From contig MWTC01000003.1 in NCBI GenBank assembly GCA_002066995.1, positions 1 through 64,000 on the forward strand: DNA of 64,000 nt. The letters run 5' to 3'. The DNA comes from Sphingobacteriales bacterium UTBCD1 (GTDB lineage: Bacteria; Bacteroidota; Bacteroidia; Chitinophagales; Chitinophagaceae). Positions 51,172-60,731 of the stretch are shown here, piece after piece. The translations under genes were made by a program, and so were the position numbers. How positions within the stretch are numbered: the first letter of the stretch is position 1; each line of letters starts with the position of its first letter. The notes beneath the pieces were generated by a model. The model had not been told where the DNA came from, did no database searches, and was given only the letters and a program-made list of their open reading frames with translations.

Positions 51172-52065
51172 ATGAAAAAAATCATTGCCCCGGTATCAGT
51201 TTTCTTTATTGCCCTTTCATTGTGTTTTTCAACAAAGGAAGAAAAACTTCCCAGGCCAGATCATATCATTATAGTCATTGAAGAAAACCATGGATTTGAC
51301 CAGGTAATAGGCTCTCCCGATGCCCCTTTCATAAATATGCTGGCAAAAGATGGCGCACTTTTTACTGACGCACATGGCATTGCTCATCCGAGCCAGCCGA
51401 ACTACATTGCAATTTTTTCAGGAAGCACACAGGGAATTTCAGACGATAAATGTTTGAAGGATACTCTTTTTAATTCACCCAACCTGGGTTCTTCACTTAT
51501 TAAGTCCGGCCACAGTTTTGGCGGATATGCCCAGACAATGCCCTCAGCCGGTTTTACAGGGTGCTATTACCAAAAAAGCAATATCACTAAATCTTACCTC
51601 TACGGACGTAAACACTGTCCCTGGGTTAATTGGCTGGGCAACGGCGAAAATCAATTTTCACCATCCCTGAGTGTGCCTATGACAGACTTCCCTTCTGATT
51701 TTTCAAAATTACCAACAGTGTCTTTTGTTATTCCGGATATGGATAATGACATGCATAATATTTTACCCAAAGGAGATGCAGCCACCATCCGGCAAGGAGA
51801 CAAATGGCTCCGGAAAAATTTAGCACGGTATGTGAAATGGGCCAGGACACATAACAGCCTCCTGATCCTGACTTTTGATGAAGATGATTTTAAGGTACAG
51901 AATCATATTCCTACCATCTTTGCCGGCCAAATGGTGCGCCCCGGGAAATACAGCAACAGGATCGATCACTACAATGTGCTACGTACCATAGAGGCAATGT
52001 ATCAACTTCCTAAAACAGGCACTGCAGAAGAAAATCCTATAACCGGTATCTGGAAAACAAAATAA
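51172..52065 (+). CDS. Exported phosphoesterase/acid phosphatase family protein
   Basis: 297 residues from the ATG at 51172; the ATG at 51148 adds eight residues. Signal peptide (VSVFFIALSLCFS). Phosphoesterase (PF04185-like) motifs: IIIVIEENHGFDQV, HGIAHPSQPNYIAIFSG, VIPDMDNDMHN and LTFDEDD. Relatives include acid phosphatases and phosphatidylinositol-3-phosphatase-like enzymes. Single gene in the periplasm-directed class. Confidence 0.9.
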   Translation: MKKIIAPVSVFFIALSLCFSTKEEKLPRPDHIIIVIEENHGFDQVIGSPDAPFINMLAKDGALFTDAHGIAHPSQPNYIAIFSGSTQGISDDKCLKDTLFNSPNLGSSLIKSGHSFGGYAQTMPSAGFTGCYYQKSNITKSYLYGRKHCPWVNWLGNGENQFSPSLSVPMTDFPSDFSKLPTVSFVIPDMDNDMHNILPKGDAATIRQGDKWLRKNLARYVKWARTHNSLLILTFDEDDFKVQNHIPTIFAGQMVRPGKYSNRIDHYNVLRTIEAMYQLPKTGTAEENPITGIWKTK

Positions 52066-52133
52066 TCCCCGGGCGGATGATGATGTACCACATGCTTTTC
52101 ATTTCCTGCTTTGATACGTATCATCCGGTTCAC

Positions 52134-54008
52134 TTACAATACCCGTGCATTATCCTCCGGGGTAAAATCCACGAAAACCCCGTTATCTATTTTTATGGAT
52201 TTGACTTTTCCCGATGCAGGTATTTTCAGCGTTTGTACTTTTTCATTTTTCTGCCATATTGCAGGAGTAAAATGTGTTGCCTTGGTCTTCCCGTCCGGAT
52301 ATTCTACGACCACATCAAAAGGAATGGCAAAGCCCCCGGCATTTGCAACCGTCACATTATATCCCCCGGAAGTTTTTTTAACTTCTGAAATTTTCAGATC
52401 CACATAATTATTGGTGAAAAACCAGTTGTTGAAAAACCAATTCAGGTTTTTTCCTGAACCGGCATTCATGGCGCCGAAATAATCCCAGGGAATGGGATGT
52501 TTTCCGTGCCACTGATCCATGTAATAATGCAATGCTTTTTTGAAAAGCTCATCACCAAGATAATCTTTCAGCGCCAGGTAACTCAGGGATGCTTTTCCGT
52601 AAGAGTTGCTGCTATACCCCATTCCTGCCTGTTGGGATGACTGCGTGATGATCGGTTGATCATTCTCTGAGGAAATATTCCTGATATACCCCCCGCTGCG
52701 GAAACTTTTGTAAAAATTATCTGCAGTTTCTTTTCCTGATTCAGCTATGCCCGCCAGGTATTCAAACGTTGTGGCCCATCCTTCATCCATGAATGCATAA
52801 CGGGTTTCATTGATGCCCATGTAAAAAGGAAAATAGGTATGTGCCATCTCATGATCCTGCAGCAAACGGGCAAATGCAAAGTTGGAAGTGGATGCATCAT
52901 TCACCATCATCGGGTATTCCATATCTGCATGTCCCTGGAAAGCGGTCATCTTAGGATAAGGATAAGCAACTCCCGGCCATTGATTGGAGAAAAAATCCAT
53001 GGAGAACTGGGCCCATTTCACCGACTCTTTAAAATCCTTTGCATTATCGTTGTACGCTGCCTGCAGGCTGGCACGGCGCCCGGTCTTCTTATCTACCACC
53101 ACACTGCCTCCATCCCACACATAGGTCTTGCTGAAAGCAAAACAGACGTCGGTAATGTGGTCAGCAGAAAATTTCCAGGTATTCCAGTCATTTTGCAAAG
53201 TCACTTTTCCTTCATCCACTTCCTGCTTGTTGGCAATATGAATGACATCATCTGACGTATAGGACTGCTTCAACCTCTTTGCGATCTCGGGTTGCAGCAC
53301 CTCATCCGGATTCAACAGATCACCGGTGCCATACACTATATAATTTTTCGGCGCAGTCACTGAATATTTATAGTCATTAAAATCATTGTAGAATTCCTGC
53401 CTCCCGGTGTGATCCAGCATATCCCAGCCATTGTAATCATCATACACAGAAACACGGGGATAAGAATAAGCAGCATAAAAAGTGGTAGGGTTGATCTGCC
53501 CTTCACGTCCATCCACCTTTGAAAGCGGGTAATGCCAGTCTATCTCAAGAGTTGCCGTGCTGTGCGGAAGAAGAGGCTGCTTCAGCCTGACCGTTCCCAC
53601 CGTTCCCCAGTTCCGGGCATTCTGATTATACACTTCGCCATTTATTTTAAAAGAAGTGATCGTCAATCCCGAATCCAGTGCAGCATCAGGCGCATAGCCT
53701 CCTTTGGGCGAATTAGGTTTCTGAAGGTTATTGACAAACCTTATTGCAATTGTTTTCAAAGTATCCGGGCTGTTATTGCTGTAAACGATTGTTTCACTGC
53801 CTGAAACTATACGGGTTTCCGGTGTCACTTTTATTTTCATATCATACACTCCTTCGTTTTGCCAGTAGTTTTTTCCCGGCTTTCCATCCAGTGTCCGGGT
53901 GCCGTTATCAATGGCTTTTTGAATATTCCGGGGTACATACAATTGCTGGGCATTCAAAGATGCCGAAAGAAAAATTATTGGCAGAAGGAGAAAGATATTT
54001 CTGGTCAT
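52134..54008 (-). CDS. M1 family zinc metallopeptidase
   Basis: 624 residues. Signal peptide (FLLLPIIFLSASLNAQ). M1 fold: N-terminal beta domain, then zinc motif QDHEMAHTYFPFYMG with the third ligand in FMDEGWATTFEYL. The GxMEN exopeptidase motif is replaced by ADMEYPMM, as in several exported Bacteroidota members. A small C-terminal beta domain (VTVANAGGFAIPFDVVVEYP) follows. Likely degrades peptides in the periplasm. Confidence 0.93.
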   Translation of the reverse strand: MTRNIFLLLPIIFLSASLNAQQLYVPRNIQKAIDNGTRTLDGKPGKNYWQNEGVYDMKIKVTPETRIVSGSETIVYSNNSPDTLKTIAIRFVNNLQKPNSPKGGYAPDAALDSGLTITSFKINGEVYNQNARNWGTVGTVRLKQPLLPHSTATLEIDWHYPLSKVDGREGQINPTTFYAAYSYPRVSVYDDYNGWDMLDHTGRQEFYNDFNDYKYSVTAPKNYIVYGTGDLLNPDEVLQPEIAKRLKQSYTSDDVIHIANKQEVDEGKVTLQNDWNTWKFSADHITDVCFAFSKTYVWDGGSVVVDKKTGRRASLQAAYNDNAKDFKESVKWAQFSMDFFSNQWPGVAYPYPKMTAFQGHADMEYPMMVNDASTSNFAFARLLQDHEMAHTYFPFYMGINETRYAFMDEGWATTFEYLAGIAESGKETADNFYKSFRSGGYIRNISSENDQPIITQSSQQAGMGYSSNSYGKASLSYLALKDYLGDELFKKALHYYMDQWHGKHPIPWDYFGAMNAGSGKNLNWFFNNWFFTNNYVDLKISEVKKTSGGYNVTVANAGGFAIPFDVVVEYPDGKTKATHFTPAIWQKNEKVQTLKIPASGKVKSIKIDNGVFVDFTPEDNARVL

Positions 54009-54396
54009 AACGAGGTTTTAGCCTAAATGTAAAATTATATTCCAGTTTATCCTGAAATAATCCACAAACGAAAAAAAGATTACAGGAATGGTAAGTTTTA
54101 TACCCTCCTGGGCTTCCGGACGGTTTTATCCAAATCTTAAAACGGCAAGAGTTTTAAGGATGGTGAAGAATAAAAGGATGAATAACCGGCCTTTATATGA
54201 TGAGCATACAGCATTATGCCAGCAAAGGTAACAGCTCTTATCGCTCAGCTGAATAATTTCACTTCCTCATTGCAGCATCCAGATCTTGCTGCTAAATATG
54301 AAGCCAGGTTTTAATCTGAAGTTAATTGATCATATTTTAAGGCTCCCGCTATATAAGGCGGCAACTTTGCAAATAACTTTGCAAAAAATTTAGAAT
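54009..54396. other. 388-nt intergenic gap with a promoter-like element
   Basis: Between two divergent genes. Near its right end ACTTTGCAAA is repeated (54364 and 54377), and TAACTTTG (54374-54381) is a perfect TAnnTTTG 15 nt before the lipoprotein ATG. The rest shows no gene or strong structure. Confidence 0.5.
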
Positions 54397-54675
54397 ATGA
54401 AAAAAGTAATTTTATTTTCTGCGCTCTTCGCATCCGGCGTTCTTCTCAGCTGTAATAACGGAAGTAAAAATTCTGCCAATAATAATGGCGTTGGCGACAC
54501 CTCCATTAACCAGCATCCGACAACAGTGCAGAAAGATTCTGCGATACTTAGTGATGATTCTGCAACAGTAAAAACGGCAAAAGGCGTAACTGATGAGGAA
54601 CAAAACGCCATTCAACAGGAAAAAAAGGAAGCTCAGAAGCTTAAAGCGGATGAAGCAAAACAGAAGAAACAATAA
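54397..54675 (+). CDS. Small lipoprotein of unknown function
   Basis: 92 residues. Lipobox LLSC (Cys19) after a hydrophobic stretch, then an Asn-rich linker and a charged, probably helical C-terminus (EEQNAIQQEKKEAQKLKADE). No domain recognised. Single gene after a TAACTTTG promoter element. Confidence 0.75.
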   Translation: MKKVILFSALFASGVLLSCNNGSKNSANNNGVGDTSINQHPTTVQKDSAILSDDSATVKTAKGVTDEEQNAIQQEKKEAQKLKADEAKQKKQ

Positions 54676-54799
54676 AAGTTGTTTGTAAGATTTATTGACT
54701 TCACTTAGCTCTGTACCTGAAATTCACACCGGCACTTCAGGTTCCCGGAAGGGGCTGATGAATTTAAGCATCGCAGGCTGTCACTTGCCTGAGTTATAG

Positions 54800-54807
54800 T
54801 ATCTTTG
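54800..54807 (+). promoter_or_regulatory. Possible -7 element (TATCTTTG) for the GreA-like gene
   Basis: A perfect TAnnTTTG 33 nt before the ATG at 54841; the upstream TTG at 54785 is too close, so only the -7 box is supported. Confidence 0.45.
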
Positions 54808-54840
54808 CAGCTTTAATTTATTGACTTTGATTTTTTGATC

Positions 54841-55251
54841 ATGAGTAAACTAATCGTAAACAAACTGGATTATAACAGGATCAAATCCTGTATCAGCGAT
54901 GCAAAGCAGCTTAAATCCATCAGCCATTCTGATGCGGAAAAACTTTTGAAAGAACTGAACAATGCTGAAATAGTGGAACCCGGGGCTGTGCCCTCCAATG
55001 TGGTTACCATGAACTCGATCGTAAAGCTAAGTTTCCTGAATAATAACAAGCAGATCCAGTTCCAGATCGTGTATCCCAACCAGGCCAATGTGAAAGAAAA
55101 CAAGATATCGATCTTTTCTCCTATTGCTACTGCATTGATCGGTTATAAAGTGAAAGATGAAATTGAATGGATCGTTCCCGCCGGCCTCACCAAAATCAGG
55201 ATAGATGAGATTATTTATCAGCCTGAAGCCGCAGGAGATTATAACTTATAA
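54841..55251 (+). CDS. GreA/GreB-family C-terminal domain protein (Rnk-like)
   Basis: 136 residues. Short N-terminal helical arm (residues 1-45) and a GreA/GreB FKBP-like C-terminal domain: VTMNSIVKLSFLNNNKQIQF, ISIFSPIATALIGYKVKDEI, RIDEIIYQPEAAGDY. Lengths and motifs fit Rnk/nucleoside-diphosphate-kinase-regulator proteins that bind RNA polymerase's secondary channel rather than true GreA. Cytoplasmic. Confidence 0.9.
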   Translation: MSKLIVNKLDYNRIKSCISDAKQLKSISHSDAEKLLKELNNAEIVEPGAVPSNVVTMNSIVKLSFLNNNKQIQFQIVYPNQANVKENKISIFSPIATALIGYKVKDEIEWIVPAGLTKIRIDEIIYQPEAAGDYNL

Positions 55252-55287
55252 CCCTGAAAAGGATTTATTTAATCTTTACCATAATTG

Positions 55288-56319
55288 TCATAAAAAATCA
55301 GCCCGCCTGAGTGCATATTTTTTCAGATGCCTCATGGTTGAAATTTTTCCGGACAAATATCCCAGTGCCAGCGCTAACGGGTAATCCCCTGCCCAATGCA
55401 CTTCGGTATTCATCATTGCCCATGCAGTCAGGCCCATTATGGAATACCCAACGGGTTTGATCCATTTTTTTTCCGGGTAATTTTCACTTAATACAGTTAC
55501 TGTTGCCATCATGGTAGCCAGGTGTCCTGAAGGAAAAGCATCATACTTAGAAGTATTCTGCTGGTATTCTTTAAATGATGGCAGCGGCCTCCACACGCCT
55601 CCTTTTGCTGTAGCCATGAACGGGCTTTCTCTTCCTGCTATTCTTTTCAGGATCTGGGTGGTGACGCCCATAATGATAAATGTTTCAGCAAGATCACCTG
55701 CAGTCTGCACCGCCCTGTAATCTTTTTTTATTTTCCCATAGATCCATAATCCGCCGGCTAATAACATACTCGTACCTCCCTCTCCCATCTGGTACAATGC
55801 CGTGTTTATATTTTTGGGAATCTTGATGATCTTGGTGGTTCCGATTTTTAATGCAACTCCATATTCGGTTGAATCCGTCAAGTGTATTTTCGCTGAAATA
55901 TCCCTTACATTATCAACCAGCATCTGATCAAGCGGCAGCAAAATTGCAGTAGATGCTGCCACGATACCCAGCCCTTTTAAATTCGATTTCTGAAAAGGCG
56001 ACCGTGCTATTTGCCACATGTCATCAGGCAGGTAGCGGGCAAAATGAAGCAAACCTCTCGAATCAAATATCATCTCCCGCTCTTTGTAACGTATAAAAAG
56101 CTGCTTATTCGCCGGGTCAAAATGTTTTTCAAAATTCGTGGTTTGTTTCACCGGGATCGTATCCGTCTCCTGAGCACTTAAACTGAATGAGAATATTAAA
56201 AAAATCAATAAACAAATCCCCCGGCATAAATACTTTACCCTGTTTGCTGATTTCAAATCAACGCAATGGTTGATCCCGGTACCTCCAGTTATTTTTTCTG
56301 AAAAGATTCTTTCCTGCAT
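55288..56319 (-). CDS. PAP2 family phosphatase
   Basis: 343 residues. N-terminal hydrophobic/signal segment around 34-49 and at least three membrane helices. PAP2 motifs: KRIAGRESPF, FPSGHLATMMATV, and TEVHWAGDYPLAL. Likely a lipid phosphatase, such as for undecaprenyl or phosphatidylglycerol phosphates. It lies 6 nt after an LtaS-like gene, so the two probably share a lipid-phosphate pathway. Confidence 0.92.
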   Translation of the reverse strand: MQERIFSEKITGGTGINHCVDLKSANRVKYLCRGICLLIFLIFSFSLSAQETDTIPVKQTTNFEKHFDPANKQLFIRYKEREMIFDSRGLLHFARYLPDDMWQIARSPFQKSNLKGLGIVAASTAILLPLDQMLVDNVRDISAKIHLTDSTEYGVALKIGTTKIIKIPKNINTALYQMGEGGTSMLLAGGLWIYGKIKKDYRAVQTAGDLAETFIIMGVTTQILKRIAGRESPFMATAKGGVWRPLPSFKEYQQNTSKYDAFPSGHLATMMATVTVLSENYPEKKWIKPVGYSIMGLTAWAMMNTEVHWAGDYPLALALGYLSGKISTMRHLKKYALRRADFL

Positions 56320-56325
56320 AAAGTT

Positions 56326-58431
56326 TTATTTAAACTTATATCCCCCTGTATTATAGATTTTCTCAGCTAACTGGTAATAGGCAATGGCCTGTTGCAGCAA
56401 AGAATCCGTAACGGGAGTTTGTACAGCTGCTCCCGTTGAAAAATCAGGAACATACTGTTCATAATGCCTGGGTGGCTGTAGCACCACCAAATCGCCGTCT
56501 TTCAAATAACCCAATCCCTGGTAGGTGCTTATAAACACTCTTTCATTGCCGGGAGGTTGCCTGAAAATATCCTGACCGAAAAATTTACTGTCATAACTTA
56601 TATTCAGCAAACCAAGAAGTGTAGGCGGCAGGTCTATTTGAGTGGACAACGTACTAATGATTTTCGGTTCAATCTTAGAAGGGCAATAAATGAAAAGCGG
56701 AATATGATAGCCCGTCACAGGCAAAGAAGATTTTCCCGCAGCATAAGCGCAATGGTCCGCCACAACAATGAATATCGTGTTATTGAACCAGGGTTTCGCC
56801 TTTGCGTCATTTAAAAATTTCCCTATGGAGTAATCCGTATATTTCACTGCTCCTTCCCGGATCTGTTTTGATGGCGGGATATCTATTCTCCCTTCGGGAT
56901 AAGTGAAAGGACGGTGATTGCTCACGGTCATGATATGGGCAAAAAAAGGTTTGTTGATTTTAGTGTCTTCGTCTAATTTTTTCAGGGTATAATTAAACAT
57001 GTCTTCATCCGCCACGCCCCAGATATTTGCATAATGGATCTCATCCGATTTTAGTTCACTTCGGTCATAGACTTCGTAACCATTGTCTTTGAAGAATGGT
57101 CCCATATTATCGAAACTGCTGTATCCGCCGTAAAAAAACTGAGCGGTATAACCCTGGCCTTTCAAAACATTTCCCAATGAAAACAGGTCATCATTTCCCG
57201 GGCGGCGTACCAGGCTTTGACCGGGCACGGGAGGAATGGCCAATGATAAAGACTCAAGCCCACGCACCGTTCTCGTACCGCTTGCATAAAACCGGGTGAA
57301 GAATAAGCTTTTATAGGCAAGGCTGTCCAGGAACGGAGTGATGTTTTGAGTGTTGCCAAAATAATTCATGAACGAAGCGCTGAAACTTTCCACCGATATC
57401 AGCACTACATTCATCTTATCAGGCGGTTTCGGGTAAGTCACCCTTCTCTCAATGGAAAAGCTGTCGGGATATAAAAAAGAATCGGTGGGAGAACGTTCCA
57501 TGATCTGCTTCTTCACAATCTTTAATGCTTCTTCATCACTGATGATAGGATAGAATCTGGTAAAGTCCAGCGCATTGTTGTTGTATGCCACACCAAACTC
57601 ATAAGCCCCATCACCGGCCAGTTCATTCACAAAACTGTTATTGCTGAAATTTCTCAAATTGTTGTTTATAAAAAGAAAAACAAGAACAGGAAAAACAAGA
57701 ATGCCTGAAGCGATCAATGATCTTTTGCCAAAACTTATTGACACATACACTGCAGCTTTCAGATATTTACGGATCAACAGCCAGATCAGAAAAGAAGCGA
57801 AGGCAACGATGATAACGATCCATGCTACAGGATATGACTGGCGGATATTGCCCGCCACCTCTCTGGTATAGATCAGGTAATCCACCGCTATGAAATTATA
57901 ACGGGTGCCGAATTCCTGCCAGAAAAAAAATTCACTTACCGCATTGAAGAGCAATAAAAAGATCAGCACATAAAAGAACAACTGGAGGCCGTTGCTGCGC
58001 CAGGCCAACCTGTATTTTGTATTTTTCAAAACCAGCCACAGGTACTGCAGGAACAAAATTGAAAAGAATCCTCCGGCAATCACCGGCAGCCATTGATTCA
58101 GTTCTTTGGGTACGAGGTTGAAAAAGAAAATAGCGCCAAGCAGGGCAACGAATAAAGTAATGACTATATAGTTAAGCGGTTTACGGTAAACCCTGTCATT
58201 ACTCAGCCAGCACCACAATGCCAGCGGTATGATGAGGTAAGCAGCAAAACACAGGTCATAAAACAATCCAATGCTGTAAATACCCAAAATATTGACGAAA
58301 GAAAAATCTATGTCATTAAAAGAATAAAACAGCAGGACGGTACGGGTCACAAAACTGGTTGCCGCCACCAATACCACCGTTACCCAAACAGGATTAAACT
58401 TTTTAATACCCGGTATCTGAAAAAATCTCAT
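56326..58431 (-). CDS. LtaS-like sulfatase-fold membrane protein (phosphoglycerol transferase type)
   Basis: 701 residues with about six membrane helices in the first 260 residues and an extracytoplasmic alkaline-phosphatase-fold domain. Motifs: VVLISVESFSASFM, nucleophile region YASGTRTVRGLE (Thr), IMTVSNHRPFTYP and IVVADHCAY. LtaS family enzymes move phosphoglycerol or phosphoethanolamine from lipids. First gene of the pair with PAP2, following a TAATTTTG element. Confidence 0.92.
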   Translation of the reverse strand: MRFFQIPGIKKFNPVWVTVVLVAATSFVTRTVLLFYSFNDIDFSFVNILGIYSIGLFYDLCFAAYLIIPLALWCWLSNDRVYRKPLNYIVITLFVALLGAIFFFNLVPKELNQWLPVIAGGFFSILFLQYLWLVLKNTKYRLAWRSNGLQLFFYVLIFLLLFNAVSEFFFWQEFGTRYNFIAVDYLIYTREVAGNIRQSYPVAWIVIIVAFASFLIWLLIRKYLKAAVYVSISFGKRSLIASGILVFPVLVFLFINNNLRNFSNNSFVNELAGDGAYEFGVAYNNNALDFTRFYPIISDEEALKIVKKQIMERSPTDSFLYPDSFSIERRVTYPKPPDKMNVVLISVESFSASFMNYFGNTQNITPFLDSLAYKSLFFTRFYASGTRTVRGLESLSLAIPPVPGQSLVRRPGNDDLFSLGNVLKGQGYTAQFFYGGYSSFDNMGPFFKDNGYEVYDRSELKSDEIHYANIWGVADEDMFNYTLKKLDEDTKINKPFFAHIMTVSNHRPFTYPEGRIDIPPSKQIREGAVKYTDYSIGKFLNDAKAKPWFNNTIFIVVADHCAYAAGKSSLPVTGYHIPLFIYCPSKIEPKIISTLSTQIDLPPTLLGLLNISYDSKFFGQDIFRQPPGNERVFISTYQGLGYLKDGDLVVLQPPRHYEQYVPDFSTGAAVQTPVTDSLLQQAIAYYQLAEKIYNTGGYKFK

Positions 58432-58438
58432 TCGCAGG

Positions 58439-58446
58439 CAAAATTA
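58439..58446 (-). promoter_or_regulatory. Possible -7 element (TAATTTTG) for the LtaS-like operon
   Basis: Minus strand TAATTTTG, 7 nt before the ATG at 58431, predicting a very short 5' leader. The expected TTTG partner about 20 nt upstream is not seen. Confidence 0.45.
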
Positions 58447-58635
58447 TCATTAAAGTGCTTACAGGACTAATTCAAATTTTGGAGCGCAGTCCCACGTTGA
58501 CCGGCGGTCTCAACAGCAGTTGCCTTTAAGTAAATTCCATTACCCGAAATTTCCGGAAATTTGCGATTGTATTCCATCCGATTTTCAACGGGAGAAATAT
58601 TTAAACCTCATCTTTTAAAAAAACAATTCTTCGTT

Positions 58636-59148
58636 ATGTCAAATATTTTCAGTCCATATAAAATCTTTGAATATATACCGGGGAACAGTGTTGAACTGGA
58701 GCTGCCCGCCTGGCGAAAGAGTTTTTATTTTATATTCTTCCGTATCTTCCCGGTCATTCTTATCTTATTGGTGACCAGCGTTTTTTTACTGGAACAAAAG
58801 GGTATGCCTTTTTTGCTTGTTGTGGCATCGCTGGTAAGTGTATTGTCCATAATCCTTTTTCTAAAAAAATACCCGGTCAAAATAATTATTTCCCGTATGG
58901 GTGTTGAACTTCACCGTAAAACAGTAAGCGGTGAAGAAATGGTCAGCATCAGCACTTCAGAAATCGGGGAAATACAGTGCAGAGTGCGTCATGGAAAAGG
59001 TGGCGGCGCTTTCTTTTATATAAAGACCGTAAATAAAACCAAAGTTAACTTCCTAACCATCCCCATCCTGAATATGAAAAATGACAACATCAATGCCATC
59101 AAAGAGGAGCTGAAGAATATTCTGGGATTCGATTGCCGGATGATCTGA
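58636..59148 (+). CDS. Membrane protein with two helices and a PH-like domain
   Basis: 170 residues from the ATG at 58636. Two adjacent membrane helices (about 25-47 and 52-73) and a beta-rich C-terminal part (VKIIISRMGVELHRKTV, MVSISTSEIGEIQCR) resembling bacterial PH-like domains. Family name not certain. Single gene. Confidence 0.72.
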   Translation: MSNIFSPYKIFEYIPGNSVELELPAWRKSFYFIFFRIFPVILILLVTSVFLLEQKGMPFLLVVASLVSVLSIILFLKKYPVKIIISRMGVELHRKTVSGEEMVSISTSEIGEIQCRVRHGKGGGAFFYIKTVNKTKVNFLTIPILNMKNDNINAIKEELKNILGFDCRMI

Positions 59149-59352
59149 GTGATCTGATGTTTCTGACCATAATTTTTTTGCCATACCCGTCTTTTGAAAC
59201 CTGGGGTTTTGAAAGATTATTTCAGAAACCCAGGCGATCAAATAAGAAATAATAAATAACACTTATCCTAACTTTATCGGTAGTTGTGAAATTAATTTTG
59301 AATAAAAGTCAATAACCGGCAAAGACAACCACTGCATCAAAATCATTTTTTT

Positions 59353-59829
59353 ATGACAAAAAGTTCAGATCTGGCAAACCGGCTACGGGAAGTTTTACTA
59401 AATGGTCATTGGATTGCCAATACCAATTTCAAAGAGCTGATAACAGGCGTAAATTGGAAACAGGCATCACAAAAAGTTGGCAATTTAAATTCTATCGCTG
59501 CACTGACTTTTCATATAAATTATTATTTAGCCGGTATTTTAAGTTTCTTCAGTAATGGAAAATTTGAAATCAGTGATAAATACAGTTTTGATTTACCGCC
59601 GGTTCAATCAGAAGAAGACTGGAATAGCCTGGTCAGTGAATTTTTATACAATGCAGAAAAATTTGCAAGGCAGGTTGAAATGATGGATGATAAAATGTTG
59701 GACAAAGTATTTGTTGAGGAAAAATATGGAACCTACTGGCGCAATATTGAGGGAGTCATTGAGCACAGCTATTATCACCTGGGTCAAATTTCCCTGGTAA
59801 AGAAACTGATCATGCAAAGTGGCTTATAA
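59353..59829 (+). CDS. DinB superfamily protein
   Basis: 158 residues, four-helix DinB/YfiT-like bundle. Metal-type histidines in ALTFHINYYLAG and EHSYYHLGQISLV. The family includes putative thiol-dependent transferases. TAATTTTG at 59293-59300 may be its promoter; a hairpin terminator follows at 59877. Confidence 0.85.
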   Translation: MTKSSDLANRLREVLLNGHWIANTNFKELITGVNWKQASQKVGNLNSIAALTFHINYYLAGILSFFSNGKFEISDKYSFDLPPVQSEEDWNSLVSEFLYNAEKFARQVEMMDDKMLDKVFVEEKYGTYWRNIEGVIEHSYYHLGQISLVKKLIMQSGL

Positions 59830-59876
59830 ACCTATATAGGAATAGGAAAAAAAATACGGAACAGGATATAAGTTTT

Positions 59877-59903
59877 CAATGCCTGCCTGCATTGCGGTTT
59901 TTT
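59877..59903 (+). terminator. Intrinsic terminator after the DinB gene
   Basis: CAATGC (59877-59882) with GCATTG (59889-59894), 6-nt loop, then CGGTTTTTT. 48 nt after the stop codon. Confidence 0.6.
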
Positions 59904-59955
59904 ACTTTCAGGTTAAACACTTCAATGGTTAGAAAACACATCGGCAATTACATCT

Positions 59956-59963
59956 TACCTTTG
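59956..59963 (+). promoter_or_regulatory. -7 element (TACCTTTG), leaderless start for msrC
   Basis: A perfect TAnnTTTG ending 4 nt before the ATG at 59968, so the transcript would start at or within 2 nt of the start codon. The -33 box is not clear. Confidence 0.5.
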
Positions 59964-59967
59964 CCTC

Positions 59968-60441
59968 ATGGCAGAAGACCTAACCATCATCACCGGAAAT
60001 AAGACAGAACAATACAAATCGCTTATTCCTCAGATAAAAGGTTTGCTGGAAGGAGAAACAGACCTTATCGCCAACCTTGCCAACATTACCGCTGCACTGA
60101 AAGAACAATTCAACTGGCTGTGGGTGGGTTTTTATCTTGTAAAAAAAGATGAACTGGTGCTCGGTCCTTTCCAGGGGCCGGTAGCCTGCACCCGCATCAA
60201 AAAAGGAAGAGGAGTTTGCGGCACCAGCTGGGAAAAAGAGGAAACACTGATCGTTCCGGACGTTGACAAATTCCCTGGTCATATCGCCTGCAACAGCACT
60301 TCGAAGTCCGAGATAGTTGTGCCGGTGATCCGGAACAATGTAGTGGTTGCCGTGCTGGATGCAGACAGTTCTGAAACAGATCAATTCGATCCTACAGATC
60401 AGCGATACCTTGAAGAAATAGTGAACCTCATTCCTTTCTGA
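59968..60441 (+). CDS. msrC: Free methionine-(R)-sulfoxide reductase (GAF domain)
   Basis: 157 residues, a single GAF domain of the fRMsr type that reduces free L-methionine (R)-sulfoxide. The family cysteines are present: VACTRIKKGRGVCGTSW and FPGHIACNSTSKSEIVVPV; DSSETDQFDPTDQRYLEEIV closes it. Cytoplasmic. Followed after 4 nt by acylphosphatase, so probably a small operon. Confidence 0.95.
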   Translation: MAEDLTIITGNKTEQYKSLIPQIKGLLEGETDLIANLANITAALKEQFNWLWVGFYLVKKDELVLGPFQGPVACTRIKKGRGVCGTSWEKEETLIVPDVDKFPGHIACNSTSKSEIVVPVIRNNVVVAVLDADSSETDQFDPTDQRYLEEIVNLIPF

Positions 60442-60445
60442 AAAA

Positions 60446-60721
60446 ATGTTACAGACCATTTCTATCACAGTCAGCGGGAAAGTGCAGGGTGTTTTTTTCC
60501 GGCAAAGCACGAAAGAAACAGCGTTGCGTTTAAACATAACGGGTGAAGTGAAAAACATGAATGATGGTTCTGTTTACATCTTAGCCACCGGAGAAAAAGA
60601 ACAACTTGAGCAACTGATGGAATGGTGCAGGCAGGGCCCGCCCAAAGCAATGGTGGCGGAAGTACAGTTTAAGAACTTACCTTTACAAAAATTTACTCAT
60701 TTCAATATTCTTAGATTTTAA
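60446..60721 (+). CDS. acyP: Acylphosphatase
   Basis: 91 residues. Ferredoxin-like fold with the catalytic Arg in SGKVQGVFFRQSTKETA and the Asn in GEVKNMNDGSVYI; C-terminal HFNIL. Hydrolyses acyl phosphates. Short spacers on both sides place it in a run with msrC and the DUF1080 gene (4 and 10 nt). Confidence 0.95.
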   Translation: MLQTISITVSGKVQGVFFRQSTKETALRLNITGEVKNMNDGSVYILATGEKEQLEQLMEWCRQGPPKAMVAEVQFKNLPLQKFTHFNILRF

Positions 60722-60731
60722 AATCACTTGC

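Noticed and set aside
59200-59234. CCTGGGGTTT/AAACCCAGG hairpin after the PH-like membrane protein gene
   Set aside because: Has a bulged base, a long loop and no T-run, so termination is unsupported.
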